Positions 8,674 through 15,028 of a DNA stretch of 37,456 nucleotides are shown in pieces. The stretch lies in assembly GCF_001282115.1 (NCBI RefSeq), contig NZ_LJBR01000403.1:1-37456 (forward strand), given 5' to 3'. This stretch comes from Streptomyces sp. NRRL B-24085. Its GTDB lineage: Bacteria > Actinomycetota > Actinomycetes > Streptomycetales > Streptomycetaceae. Below the pieces are notes generated by a model that did not search any database, was not told the DNA's origin, and saw only the letters and a program-made list of their open reading frames with translations. Within the stretch, counting starts at the first letter, position 1, and each line of letters opens with the position of its first letter. A program made the translations under genes and the position numbers.

Positions 8674-9126
8674 TCAGCCCAGCTTGTCGACCGCCTGGTA
8701 GTACGTCCACGCGGTCGCGTCGCACGACGCCTTCTTCACGCCCGAGTACGTGGCGCACACGCGCTTGAGGTCGGCGTAGAAGGCGTTGTCCAGGCGGGCC
8801 TTGTTGGCGTCGAAGGTGCCGGCCGCCTCGTAGTTGCCGTAGCCGAAGTCATGACGGACGCAGGCGTTCGCGAACGGGAAGCCGAAGGGGTTGTCGGGGG
8901 AGGTCGTGCAGGAGTCGGTCGACCAGTCGAAGCCGTACGCGCTCCAGGCGCCCTGGTTGGCGCGGGCCGCGAAGAAGGCGTTGTAGCTGCTCGCGTCGGT
9001 CTGGGTCCAGCTGCTGAGCACGGCGGCCTTGTCGGCGGGGGCGGCCTGGGCGGTGGAGGCCGGCACCAGGACGGCGGTCACGGCGAGGGCGGCGGTGAAC
9101 AGAGGCGCGGCGAGACGACTGCGCAT
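8674..9126 (-). CDS. Secreted prokaryotic phospholipase A2
   Basis: 150-residue exported enzyme of the small prokaryotic phospholipase A2 family, which hydrolyses the sn-2 ester of phospholipids using calcium. A Sec signal peptide is clear: MRSRLAAP, a hydrophobic core, and an AQA cleavage site near residue 27. The catalytic His-Asp dyad lies in CVRHDFGYGNY. Four Cys in the mature part can form two disulfides, as in the Streptomyces violaceoruber enzyme. ATG 9126 follows a strong GGAGGAAG ribosome-binding site. The mature protein is about 120 residues, the expected size. Confidence 0.93.
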   Translation of the reverse strand: MRSRLAAPLFTAALAVTAVLVPASTAQAAPADKAAVLSSWTQTDASSYNAFFAARANQGAWSAYGFDWSTDSCTTSPDNPFGFPFANACVRHDFGYGNYEAAGTFDANKARLDNAFYADLKRVCATYSGVKKASCDATAWTYYQAVDKLG

Positions 9127-9150
9127 GGGCTCTTCCTCCGGGCACGGGGA

Positions 9151-9176
9151 CGCCCCGGCGGGGATTCGCCGGGGCG
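9151..9176 (-). other. Perfect hairpin in the phospholipase A2 leader
   Basis: CGCCCCGGCG (9151-9160), a 6-base loop and CGCCGGGGCG (9167-9176) form a perfect 10-bp stem 25 bp upstream of the phospholipase start. It lies between the response regulator stop region and the ribosome-binding site. It could be an mRNA-stabilising or attenuating 5' structure, or an operator. Confidence 0.55.
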
Positions 9177-9255
9177 TGGCCCAGAAGACGTGGAGGCTCT
9201 ATGCCGTCTGCATGCCGCAGCTATACGTGGCGGACCGGGCCCGGACCTGACTTGG

Positions 9256-9933
9256 TCACGCCCGCAAATACGCCAGGACCGCCAGCACCCGCCGGTGGGT
9301 CTCGTCCGCCGGTGGCAGGTCCAGCTTCGTCAGGATGCCGCCGATGTGCTTGCCCACCGCGGCCTCGGAGACGACGAGTTCGCGGGCGATGGCGCCGTTG
9401 GACTTGCCCTCCGCTATCAGCGCCAGCACCTCCCGCTCGCGCGGGGTGAGCCGCTCCAGCGGATCGCGTCGCCGGCGCAGCAACTGCCGTACGACCTCGG
9501 GGTCCACGACCGTGCCGCCGTCGGCGACCTCGGCGAGCGCGTCGACGAACTCCTCGACCTGGCCGACACGGTCCTTGAGCAGGTAGCCGACGCCCGTGCC
9601 GTCGCCGGAGTCGAGGAGTTCGGAGGCGTACGTCCGCTGCACGTACTGGCTGAGCACCAGCACCGGCAGGGCCGGGCGGCTCTCCCGCAGGCGGACCGCC
9701 GCGTGCAGGCCCTCGTCCTGGAAGCCGGGCGGCATGCGGACGTCGGTGACCACGATGTCCGGGCCGTGCTCCTCGACCGCCGCGATCAGCGCCTGGGCGT
9801 CGCCGACGGCCGCCACGACCTCGTGGCCGCAGCGGCCGAGCAGGCCTATGAGGCCCTCGCGCAGCAGCACGCTGTCCTCGGCCAGGACTACGCGAAGCGA
9901 TCGGCCGCCTCGCTCAACTCGGTCACCTCGCAA
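9256..9933 (-). CDS. LuxR-family response regulator
   Basis: 225-residue NarL/FixJ-type regulator. The receiver domain begins LRVVLAEDSVLLREGL, with the phosphoacceptor Asp in DIVVTDVRMP and the conserved Lys in YLLKDR. The C-terminal LuxR helix-turn-helix reads LTPREREVLALIAEGKSNGAIA and SEAAVGKHI. There is no ATG or GTG near the domain. TTG 9933 has a GGAG at 9942-9939, five bases upstream, and is the best start; it overlaps the kinase gene by 46 bp, implying translational coupling. A longer open frame upstream runs inside the kinase gene and is rejected. It forms a two-component pair with the preceding kinase. Confidence 0.9.
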   Translation of the reverse strand: MRGDRVERGGRSLRVVLAEDSVLLREGLIGLLGRCGHEVVAAVGDAQALIAAVEEHGPDIVVTDVRMPPGFQDEGLHAAVRLRESRPALPVLVLSQYVQRTYASELLDSGDGTGVGYLLKDRVGQVEEFVDALAEVADGGTVVDPEVVRQLLRRRRDPLERLTPREREVLALIAEGKSNGAIARELVVSEAAVGKHIGGILTKLDLPPADETHRRVLAVLAYLRA

Positions 9934-11195
9934 GGGAACTCCACACGCAATAGGGTCGGTCCGCCCGGCGGGCTGGACAGGGAGAGTCTGCCATCCAGGA
10001 CGGACACCCGGTCCGCGAGTCCGGTCAGTCCGCTGCCCGCCGAGGCGTCGGCGCCGCCGCGGCCGTCGTCGCGCACCTCGAGGACCAGCCGCCCGCCCGA
10101 GTACCCGCCGCGCACCTGGGCGCGGCTCGCCCCGCTGTGCTTGGCGATGTTGGCGAGGGCCTCGCAGACCACGAAGTACGCGGCCGCCTCCACCGCCTGT
10201 TCGAACCGTCCCGGCAGCGGGAGGTCCACGTCGACGGGGACCACGGAGCGGTCGGCGGCGTCGGCCACGGCCGCCCCGAGGCCGTAGTCCGCCAGCACCT
10301 TCGGGTGGATGCCGTGGATGAGTTCGCGCAGTTCCGCGAGGGCCTTGCCGGCCTCGTCGTGGGCCTTGGCGAGCTGGTCGGCGAGGGGTCCCGGCGGGGC
10401 GTCGAGACGGGCCAGGCCCAGGGTCATCGTCAGGGCGACCAGGCGCTGCTGGGCGCCGTCGTGCAGATCGCGTTCGATGCGCCGGCGCTCCGCCTCGAAG
10501 GCGTCCACCAACCGCACCCGGGAGCGGCTGAGTTCGACGACCCGGGCGCCCAGGTCGCCGTCCCGGTCGGCGATCAGCAGCCGGGTCAGTTCGGCGCGGG
10601 CACCGGCCGCGACGCCGAGGACGTAGGCGCCGAGGGCCAGCAGCAGCAGGCCGAGCACGGCGACCCCGAAGGCCGTCGGCCAGGTGGTGACCGTCCACTG
10701 CTTGAGCACCTTCGCCTCACGGCCCTCGCCGACGGTGGCCATGAGCAGCGGGGTGGCGGCCATGGAGACCGGGAAGAGCAGCGCGACCGTGAACACCAGC
10801 GCGTCCAGCGGCCACAGCAGACCGGCGAAGAGCACGGTGTACGCGAGCTCCCGCCAGGTGACCTGTTCCTTCAGCCGGGTCGTCAGCCAGGACACCAGTC
10901 CCTCGGCGGGCGGCGGCTGGTGCGGGTCCGGTGCCGGGTCGAGGTCGACCAGGCCGAGCCTGCGCCGTTCCACCCAGGCCACCGGCAGGCCGGCGAGGGC
11001 CAGCACGACGAGCAGCGGCAGCCCGACGAGCACTATGGCCAGCGCCCCGCCGACGGCCGCCAGCGTCACCAGCCCGAGCAGGGCGAGGACACCGGTGACC
11101 GCGCCGGTCAGCAGGTAGCAGACCGAGCGCCAGGGCCACGCCGACAGCAGGAAGCCCGGCCGGGACATGGCCTGCCACACATTCCGAGGGTGCAT
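9888..11195 (-). CDS. Membrane sensor histidine kinase (HisKA_3 type)
   Basis: 435 residues. The N-terminal sensor half has paired hydrophobic segments (about 25-75 and 125-200) around a charged cytoplasmic or extracellular part, as in the 'putative sensor' class of actinobacterial kinases. The dimerisation domain contains ERRRIERDLHDGAQQRLVAL, with the phosphorylated His. The ATPase domain shows the N box (CEALANIAKHSG) and G boxes (VRDDGRGG, GSGLTGLADRV). ATG 11195 has a poor ribosome-binding site; TACGGT six bases upstream suggests a leaderless transcript. A 36-base palindrome lies 51-86 bp upstream, probably the autoregulatory site. The signal is unknown. Confidence 0.92.
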   Translation of the reverse strand: MHPRNVWQAMSRPGFLLSAWPWRSVCYLLTGAVTGVLALLGLVTLAAVGGALAIVLVGLPLLVVLALAGLPVAWVERRRLGLVDLDPAPDPHQPPPAEGLVSWLTTRLKEQVTWRELAYTVLFAGLLWPLDALVFTVALLFPVSMAATPLLMATVGEGREAKVLKQWTVTTWPTAFGVAVLGLLLLALGAYVLGVAAGARAELTRLLIADRDGDLGARVVELSRSRVRLVDAFEAERRRIERDLHDGAQQRLVALTMTLGLARLDAPPGPLADQLAKAHDEAGKALAELRELIHGIHPKVLADYGLGAAVADAADRSVVPVDVDLPLPGRFEQAVEAAAYFVVCEALANIAKHSGASRAQVRGGYSGGRLVLEVRDDGRGGADASAGSGLTGLADRVSVLDGRLSLSSPPGGPTLLRVEFPCEVTELSEAADRFA

Positions 11196-11245
11196 GGGAT
11201 CACCGTAGAAGGGCGGCCGGGCGGCCTGCCATGGGTCCAGGGCCC

Positions 11246-11281
11246 GGCACCCGGGGTAGGGCCAGCCCTACCCCGGGTGCC
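11246..11281. promoter_or_regulatory. 36-base palindromic operator upstream of the kinase gene
   Basis: Two 17-base arms (11246-11262 and 11265-11281) are perfect reverse complements around a CA spacer; the core reads GGGTAGGGC CA GCCCTACCC. It lies between the divergent kinase and BTAD regulator genes. Eighteen of the 20 core bases recur upstream of dedA (13491-13510), so a regulator-binding site is more likely than a terminator. Confidence 0.75.
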
Positions 11282-11399
11282 GGGAGCGACGGGATCCGGC
11301 CAGGTCAGCGCGGGGGCGCGGGTCCGCCGCAGGGCCGCGCGGGACGTCGTACGACGATCTCGGCCGCCCCACGACGGGTCACGGGCGGCCGCTCGCAGG

Positions 11400-11468
11400 C
11401 TCTTGCCACGGCAGCCTGCTGCCAAATTGAAGGCACAATTCCGCCAACGTGCGGTGCGAACAATGGCC
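11400..11468 (+). promoter_or_regulatory. Compound promoter element of the BTAD regulator gene
   Basis: The element contains CTCTTGCCACGGCAGCC and CTGCCA at 11400-11424 and ACAATGGCC at 11460-11468. The same parts, with the same 60-base distance, precede the ABC transporter gene at 14139-14207. Inside the first block TGCCA is repeated 16 bases apart and GGCAGC is mirrored by GCTGCC. ACAATG is at a plausible -10 position; no -35 hexamer is conserved, which suggests activator-dependent transcription. Confidence 0.65.
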
Positions 11469-11545
11469 AAAGGACAACGCTTCGGCGTTCCGCGCCGGCC
11501 GGGCCGCTCCACGGGCCGTGGCCGCACGAGATGGGGGAGTCACAC

Positions 11546-13378
11546 GTGGAATTCCAGCTTCTCGGACCGGTGGAGGCGAGAGAGGGGGCCCGGCGCATCG
11601 CGCTGTCCGGCTCCAAGGTGCACACCGTTCTCGCCGTACTGCTGCTCGCCCGGGGACGGGTGGTGAGCGACGGACGGCTGAGCGAACTGCTGTGGGGGTG
11701 GAGTCCGCCCGCCACCATGAACGCGCAGATCTACACCTACATATCCCGGCTGCGAAAACTGCTGGGCCCCGGTGTCGACCTGGTCCGGCGCCAGCCCGGC
11801 TACCAGTTGACGGCGGCCGGCGCCCATGTCGACGTCCTGGAGTACGAGCGGCTGGACCGGCTGGGCCGGCGGGCGCTGGAGGAGCGGCGGTTCGAGGACG
11901 CGGCCGAGACCCTGCGGCAAGCGCTGGAGCTGTGGCGGGGCCCGGCGCTGGCCAATGTGACGCCCCATCTGGCCGAGGCGGAGCTGCCGCGCCTGGAGGA
12001 GGCCCGCACCAGCACCCTGGAGCACCGCATCGAGGCGGACCTGACCCTGGGCCGGCACCAGCGGGTCGTCTCCGAACTGACCGGGTTGGTCGCCGAGTTC
12101 CCGGTACGGGAGCGGCTGCGCGCCCAGTTGATGACGTCCCTGTACCGGTGCGGGCGGCAGGCCGAGGCGCTGCGGGTCTTCCACGAGGGGCGCGGGGTGC
12201 TCGCCGAGGAACTCGGGGTGGACCCGGGGCCCGACCTGACGGCCACCTACCAGGCGGTGCTCAGCGGGGAGTTGAGCCTGCTCCCGCAGCCGCCCGCCGG
12301 CGGGCCGGTGTCCGTGGTGTCGCCGCCCGTCATGGTGCCGCCCGCGACCGCCGACTTCACCGGCCGGCAGGGCGAGTTCGCCGAGCTGTGCGCGCGGCTG
12401 GCGCCGGCGGGCCGCTCCTCGGCCTTCCGCCCGCGGCGGCTGCTGATCACCGGGATGGCCGGGGTCGGCAAGACCGCCCTCGCCCTCCAGGTGGCGCACG
12501 CCGTGGCCGGGGAGTTCCCCGACGGGCTGCTGCACGCCCGGCTGCGGAACGAGGACGGCACGGTCAAGGACTCCGCCGAGGTGCTCGTACGGCTGCTGCG
12601 GGCGCTCGGGGAACGCAGCGAGGACATGGCGGCGCCGGACGCCCCGGACCGGCTGGACGACCTCATCCACCGCTATCGCACCCGGACGGCGGGCCGCAGG
12701 CTCCTGATCCTGCTGGACGACGCGGCCAACGAGCTCCAGCTCGACGCACTGCTGCCGGCCACCACGGACGCGGCGGTGCTGGTGACGAGCCGCAACCGGC
12801 TCACGGCCGTGCCCGGTTCACGCACCGTCGTGCTGGAGCCGATGAGGTCCTCGGACTCCCTCGCGCTGCTCGCGGCGATCGCCGGGAACAGCCGGATCGT
12901 GGTCGAGCCGGAGGCGGCCGACGTGATCGTGCGGGCCTGCGCCGGGCTGCCGCTGGCATTGCGCGCCGCCGGGATACGGCTCGCCGCCCGGCCGCACCGG
13001 CCGGCGGCCCGGCTGGCCCGGCGGCTCGCCGACCCCGCGCTGCGCCTCGGCGAGCTGCGCACCGGCGACCTGGACGTGAGCCGCGTCCTCGGGTCGGCGC
13101 TGCGGTCCCGGCCGCACGGTGAGCGGGACCTCGCGGGTGCGCTGGCGTCGCCCGCCGGCGGCACGTTCACCGCGGCCGAGGCCGGGGTGGAGGCCGGGCT
13201 GTCCGAGGACACGGCCGAGGAACTGCTGGAACGGCTGGTCGAGGGCGCGCTGCTGGAGATGGCGGGCATCGACGCGGAGGGCCGTCCGCGGTACCGCTTC
13301 CACGAACTGGTCCGCCTGGCGGCGGTGACCGAGACCGCCGGCACGAGCTCCGACAGGCGGCTGACGGCGACGGGCTGA
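11546..13378 (+). CDS. BTAD/NB-ARC transcriptional regulator (AfsR/SARP-like)
   Basis: 610 residues. The N-terminal OmpR-like winged helix (VEFQLLGPVEAREGARRIALSG, NAQIYTYISRLRKLLG) is followed by a bacterial transcriptional activator domain (about 95-240, AELPRLEEARTSTLEHRIEADL, LMTSLYRCGRQAEALRVF), then an NB-ARC ATPase with Walker A GMAGVGKTAL near residue 305 and Walker B RLLILLDDA. It resembles AfsR but lacks the C-terminal TPR region, so it is an intermediate-size SARP. GTG 11546 is preceded by GGGGGAG at 11533-11539; the ATG at 11531 would place that site inside the gene. It shares a promoter element with the ABC transporter, its probable target or co-target. Confidence 0.9.
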   Translation: MEFQLLGPVEAREGARRIALSGSKVHTVLAVLLLARGRVVSDGRLSELLWGWSPPATMNAQIYTYISRLRKLLGPGVDLVRRQPGYQLTAAGAHVDVLEYERLDRLGRRALEERRFEDAAETLRQALELWRGPALANVTPHLAEAELPRLEEARTSTLEHRIEADLTLGRHQRVVSELTGLVAEFPVRERLRAQLMTSLYRCGRQAEALRVFHEGRGVLAEELGVDPGPDLTATYQAVLSGELSLLPQPPAGGPVSVVSPPVMVPPATADFTGRQGEFAELCARLAPAGRSSAFRPRRLLITGMAGVGKTALALQVAHAVAGEFPDGLLHARLRNEDGTVKDSAEVLVRLLRALGERSEDMAAPDAPDRLDDLIHRYRTRTAGRRLLILLDDAANELQLDALLPATTDAAVLVTSRNRLTAVPGSRTVVLEPMRSSDSLALLAAIAGNSRIVVEPEAADVIVRACAGLPLALRAAGIRLAARPHRPAARLARRLADPALRLGELRTGDLDVSRVLGSALRSRPHGERDLAGALASPAGGTFTAAEAGVEAGLSEDTAEELLERLVEGALLEMAGIDAEGRPRYRFHELVRLAAVTETAGTSSDRRLTATG

Positions 13379-13388
13379 GCCTGCTCCC

Positions 13389-13404
13389 GCGCCCGTCGGG
13401 GCGC
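13389..13404 (+). terminator. Short hairpin after the BTAD regulator gene
   Basis: GCGCCC (13389-13394), GTCG loop and GGGCGC (13399-13404) form a 6-bp GC stem 10 bases after the stop codon. It has no U-tract. It is a weak terminator candidate. Confidence 0.35.
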
Positions 13405-13490
13405 CCGCTGGGCGAGTTGACCCGCTCCCCCGCGGTGACCCCCACCGTGACCTCCACGGGAAGCTCCCGGTGAGCCCGCCCGAGCCCGGT

Positions 13491-13510
13491 GGGTATGCCC
13501 AGCCCTACCC
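13491..13510. promoter_or_regulatory. Second copy of the two-component operator, upstream of dedA
   Basis: GGGTATGCCCAGCCCTACCC matches 18 of 20 bases of the core of the long palindrome at 11246-11281. It lies 86-105 bp before the dedA ATG in the 217-bp gap after the BTAD regulator. It is probably bound by the same regulator; the LuxR response regulator encoded next to the first copy is the natural candidate. Confidence 0.65.
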
Positions 13511-13595
13511 CAAGTCTCGTCCCTGCCGCACTGCGCCCGAGGGTCCCCACGCGGTTTCGTGGAGTCACCGTGAGGACGAGAGAGGCGGCACCCGG

Positions 13596-14111
13596 ATGAC
13601 GGCTTGGCTGGCGGAGCAGATGGCGGCGCACGGCGGTGTCGGCATCCTCGCCGTGGTGCTGCTGCTGCCCGCGCTGGAGGCGGCCCTGCCGGTGATCGGC
13701 GTGCTGCTGCCGGGGCAGACGGCGGTCGTGCTGGGCGGGATGCTCGCCTGGCAGGGCCACGTGACGGTCGAGGCGGCGCTGCTCACCGCGCTGACCGGGG
13801 CGGTCCTCGGCAACCTGGCCGGATACGCGGTCGGGCGGCGCTGGACCGGCCGGGTGCTGGCACCGCTCAAGGCCCGGGCGAGCCGGCGCCGGTACACCGA
13901 GCGGGCCCTCGGGCTCATCGAACGCCGGGGCGCCGGCGCGGTGTTCGTCGGCCGCTTCACCGCGGTGCTGCGGACCCTGGTGCCGACCCTGTGCGGCGCG
14001 CTGCGCATGCCCCTGCGCCGCTATCTGCTGTGGTCCGTGGTCAGCAGCGCGGTGTGGGCCCCCGCGTTCGTGCTCATCGGCTACGTCATCGGCCCCGCCG
14101 GACCCGGGTGA
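13596..14111 (+). CDS. DedA family membrane protein
   Basis: 171 residues with about four hydrophobic segments. DedA signatures are the first amphipathic-membrane segment with LEAALPVIGVLLPGQTAVVLGG, a Gly-rich segment ending in GNLAGYAVGRRW, and FVGRFTAVLRTLVPTLCGALRMPLRRYLLW, the family F-x-GR-F/R element. The family contributes to lipid carrier recycling, membrane homeostasis and resistance to membrane stress. ATG 13596 follows a GAGAGG site at about 10 bases; the frame is open upstream to 13470, but that crosses the palindromic operator and is not hydrophobic. Shared regulation with the kinase gene suggests it belongs to an envelope-stress response. Confidence 0.88.
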   Translation: MTAWLAEQMAAHGGVGILAVVLLLPALEAALPVIGVLLPGQTAVVLGGMLAWQGHVTVEAALLTALTGAVLGNLAGYAVGRRWTGRVLAPLKARASRRRYTERALGLIERRGAGAVFVGRFTAVLRTLVPTLCGALRMPLRRYLLWSVVSSAVWAPAFVLIGYVIGPAGPG

Positions 14112-14138
14112 CAGCGCCCCGGCGGCGGCCCGCGCAGC

Positions 14139-14207
14139 CTCTTGCCACGGCAGCCACCTGCCACGCGCAACACCGGACCCGGCGCCCCGGCCCCGCCCAC
14201 AATGGCC
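14139..14207 (+). promoter_or_regulatory. Compound promoter element of the ABC transporter operon
   Basis: CTCTTGCCACGGCAGCC plus CTGCCA (14139-14163) and ACAATGGCC (14199-14207) repeat the element found before the BTAD regulator. Twenty-three of 25 bases in the first block and all nine in the second are identical, with identical spacing. GGCAG and CTGCC are mirrored around four bases. The ABC transporter ATG follows 83 bp after the second block. Confidence 0.65.
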
Positions 14208-14290
14208 GTGCCGGCGCCGGCTCCCCGAGCCCCGAACCCTCCGTCCCGCCCAGGCGCGCGGGAGGACCGACACCGAACGAGTTGGGACAG

Positions 14291-15028
14291 ATGAACAACG
14301 ACGCCATCCAGTTGCGTTCCGTCAGCAGGAGCTACGGGTCGGGCGACAGCGCCGTGACGGCCCTCGACCAGGTCTCCCTCTCCTTCCCGCGGGCCACCTT
14401 CACCGCCGTCATGGGCCCCTCCGGTTCCGGCAAGTCGACCCTGCTGCAGTGCGCCGCGGGACTGGACCGGCCCACCTCGGGTTCGGTCTCGGTGGGCGGC
14501 ACCGAGCTGACCAAGCTCAGTGAGACCAAGCTGACGCTGCTGCGCCGCGAGCGCATCGGGTTCGTCTTCCAGGCGTTCAACCTGCTGCCCTCGCTGACCG
14601 CCGAGCAGAACGTCGCCCTGCCGCTGCGCCTGGCCGGCAAGCGGGTCGCGAAGGCCCGGGTCCGCGAGGTGCTCCAGCAGGTCGGTCTCGGCGACCGCGC
14701 CCGGCACCGGCCGACCGAGATGTCCGGCGGCCAGCAGCAGCGCGTCGCCCTGGCCCGCGCGCTGATCACCCGCCCCGAGGTCCTGTTCGGCGACGAGCCG
14801 ACCGGCGCCCTGGACTCGCAGACCAGCCGTGAGGTGCTGGCCCTGCTGCGCTCCATGGTCGACCGCGAGGGCCAGACGATCATCATGGTCACCCACGACC
14901 CGGTGGCCGCCTCCTACGCCGACCGCGTGGTCTTCCTCGTCGACGGCCGCGTCAACGGCGAGCTGGTCGGCGCGAGCGCGGACGACATCGCCGCACGCAT
15001 GACCAAGCTGGAGGCCGTGCCGTGCTGA
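14291..15028 (+). CDS. ABC transporter ATP-binding protein (MacB/LolD type)
   Basis: 245-residue ATPase that powers the adjacent FtsX-type permease. Walker A is GPSGSGKST, the signature is MSGGQQQRVALARAL, Walker B is VLFGDEPTGALD and the switch His is in MVTHDP. It belongs to the MacB/LolD/BceA class, where VFQAFNLLPSLTAEQNV is typical of the Q-loop region. Such pairs export peptides or sense and remove cell-envelope antibiotics. ATG 14291 is preceded by GGGACAG. The gene end overlaps the permease start by seven bases. It shares its promoter element with the BTAD regulator gene. Confidence 0.95.
   Translation: MNNDAIQLRSVSRSYGSGDSAVTALDQVSLSFPRATFTAVMGPSGSGKSTLLQCAAGLDRPTSGSVSVGGTELTKLSETKLTLLRRERIGFVFQAFNLLPSLTAEQNVALPLRLAGKRVAKARVREVLQQVGLGDRARHRPTEMSGGQQQRVALARALITRPEVLFGDEPTGALDSQTSREVLALLRSMVDREGQTIIMVTHDPVAASYADRVVFLVDGRVNGELVGASADDIAARMTKLEAVPC

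Noticed and set aside
9934..10698. Long N-terminal extension of the response regulator into the kinase gene
   Set aside because: It is arginine/proline-rich shadow sequence in the wrong frame of the kinase gene; the receiver domain begins just after TTG 9933.
11246..11281. Reading the 36-base palindrome as a terminator
   Set aside because: It lies between two divergent genes, where no transcript is expected to end, and its core recurs upstream of dedA.
13470..13595. N-terminal extension of DedA
   Set aside because: It covers the palindromic operator, is not hydrophobic, and the ATG at 13596 has a ribosome-binding site.
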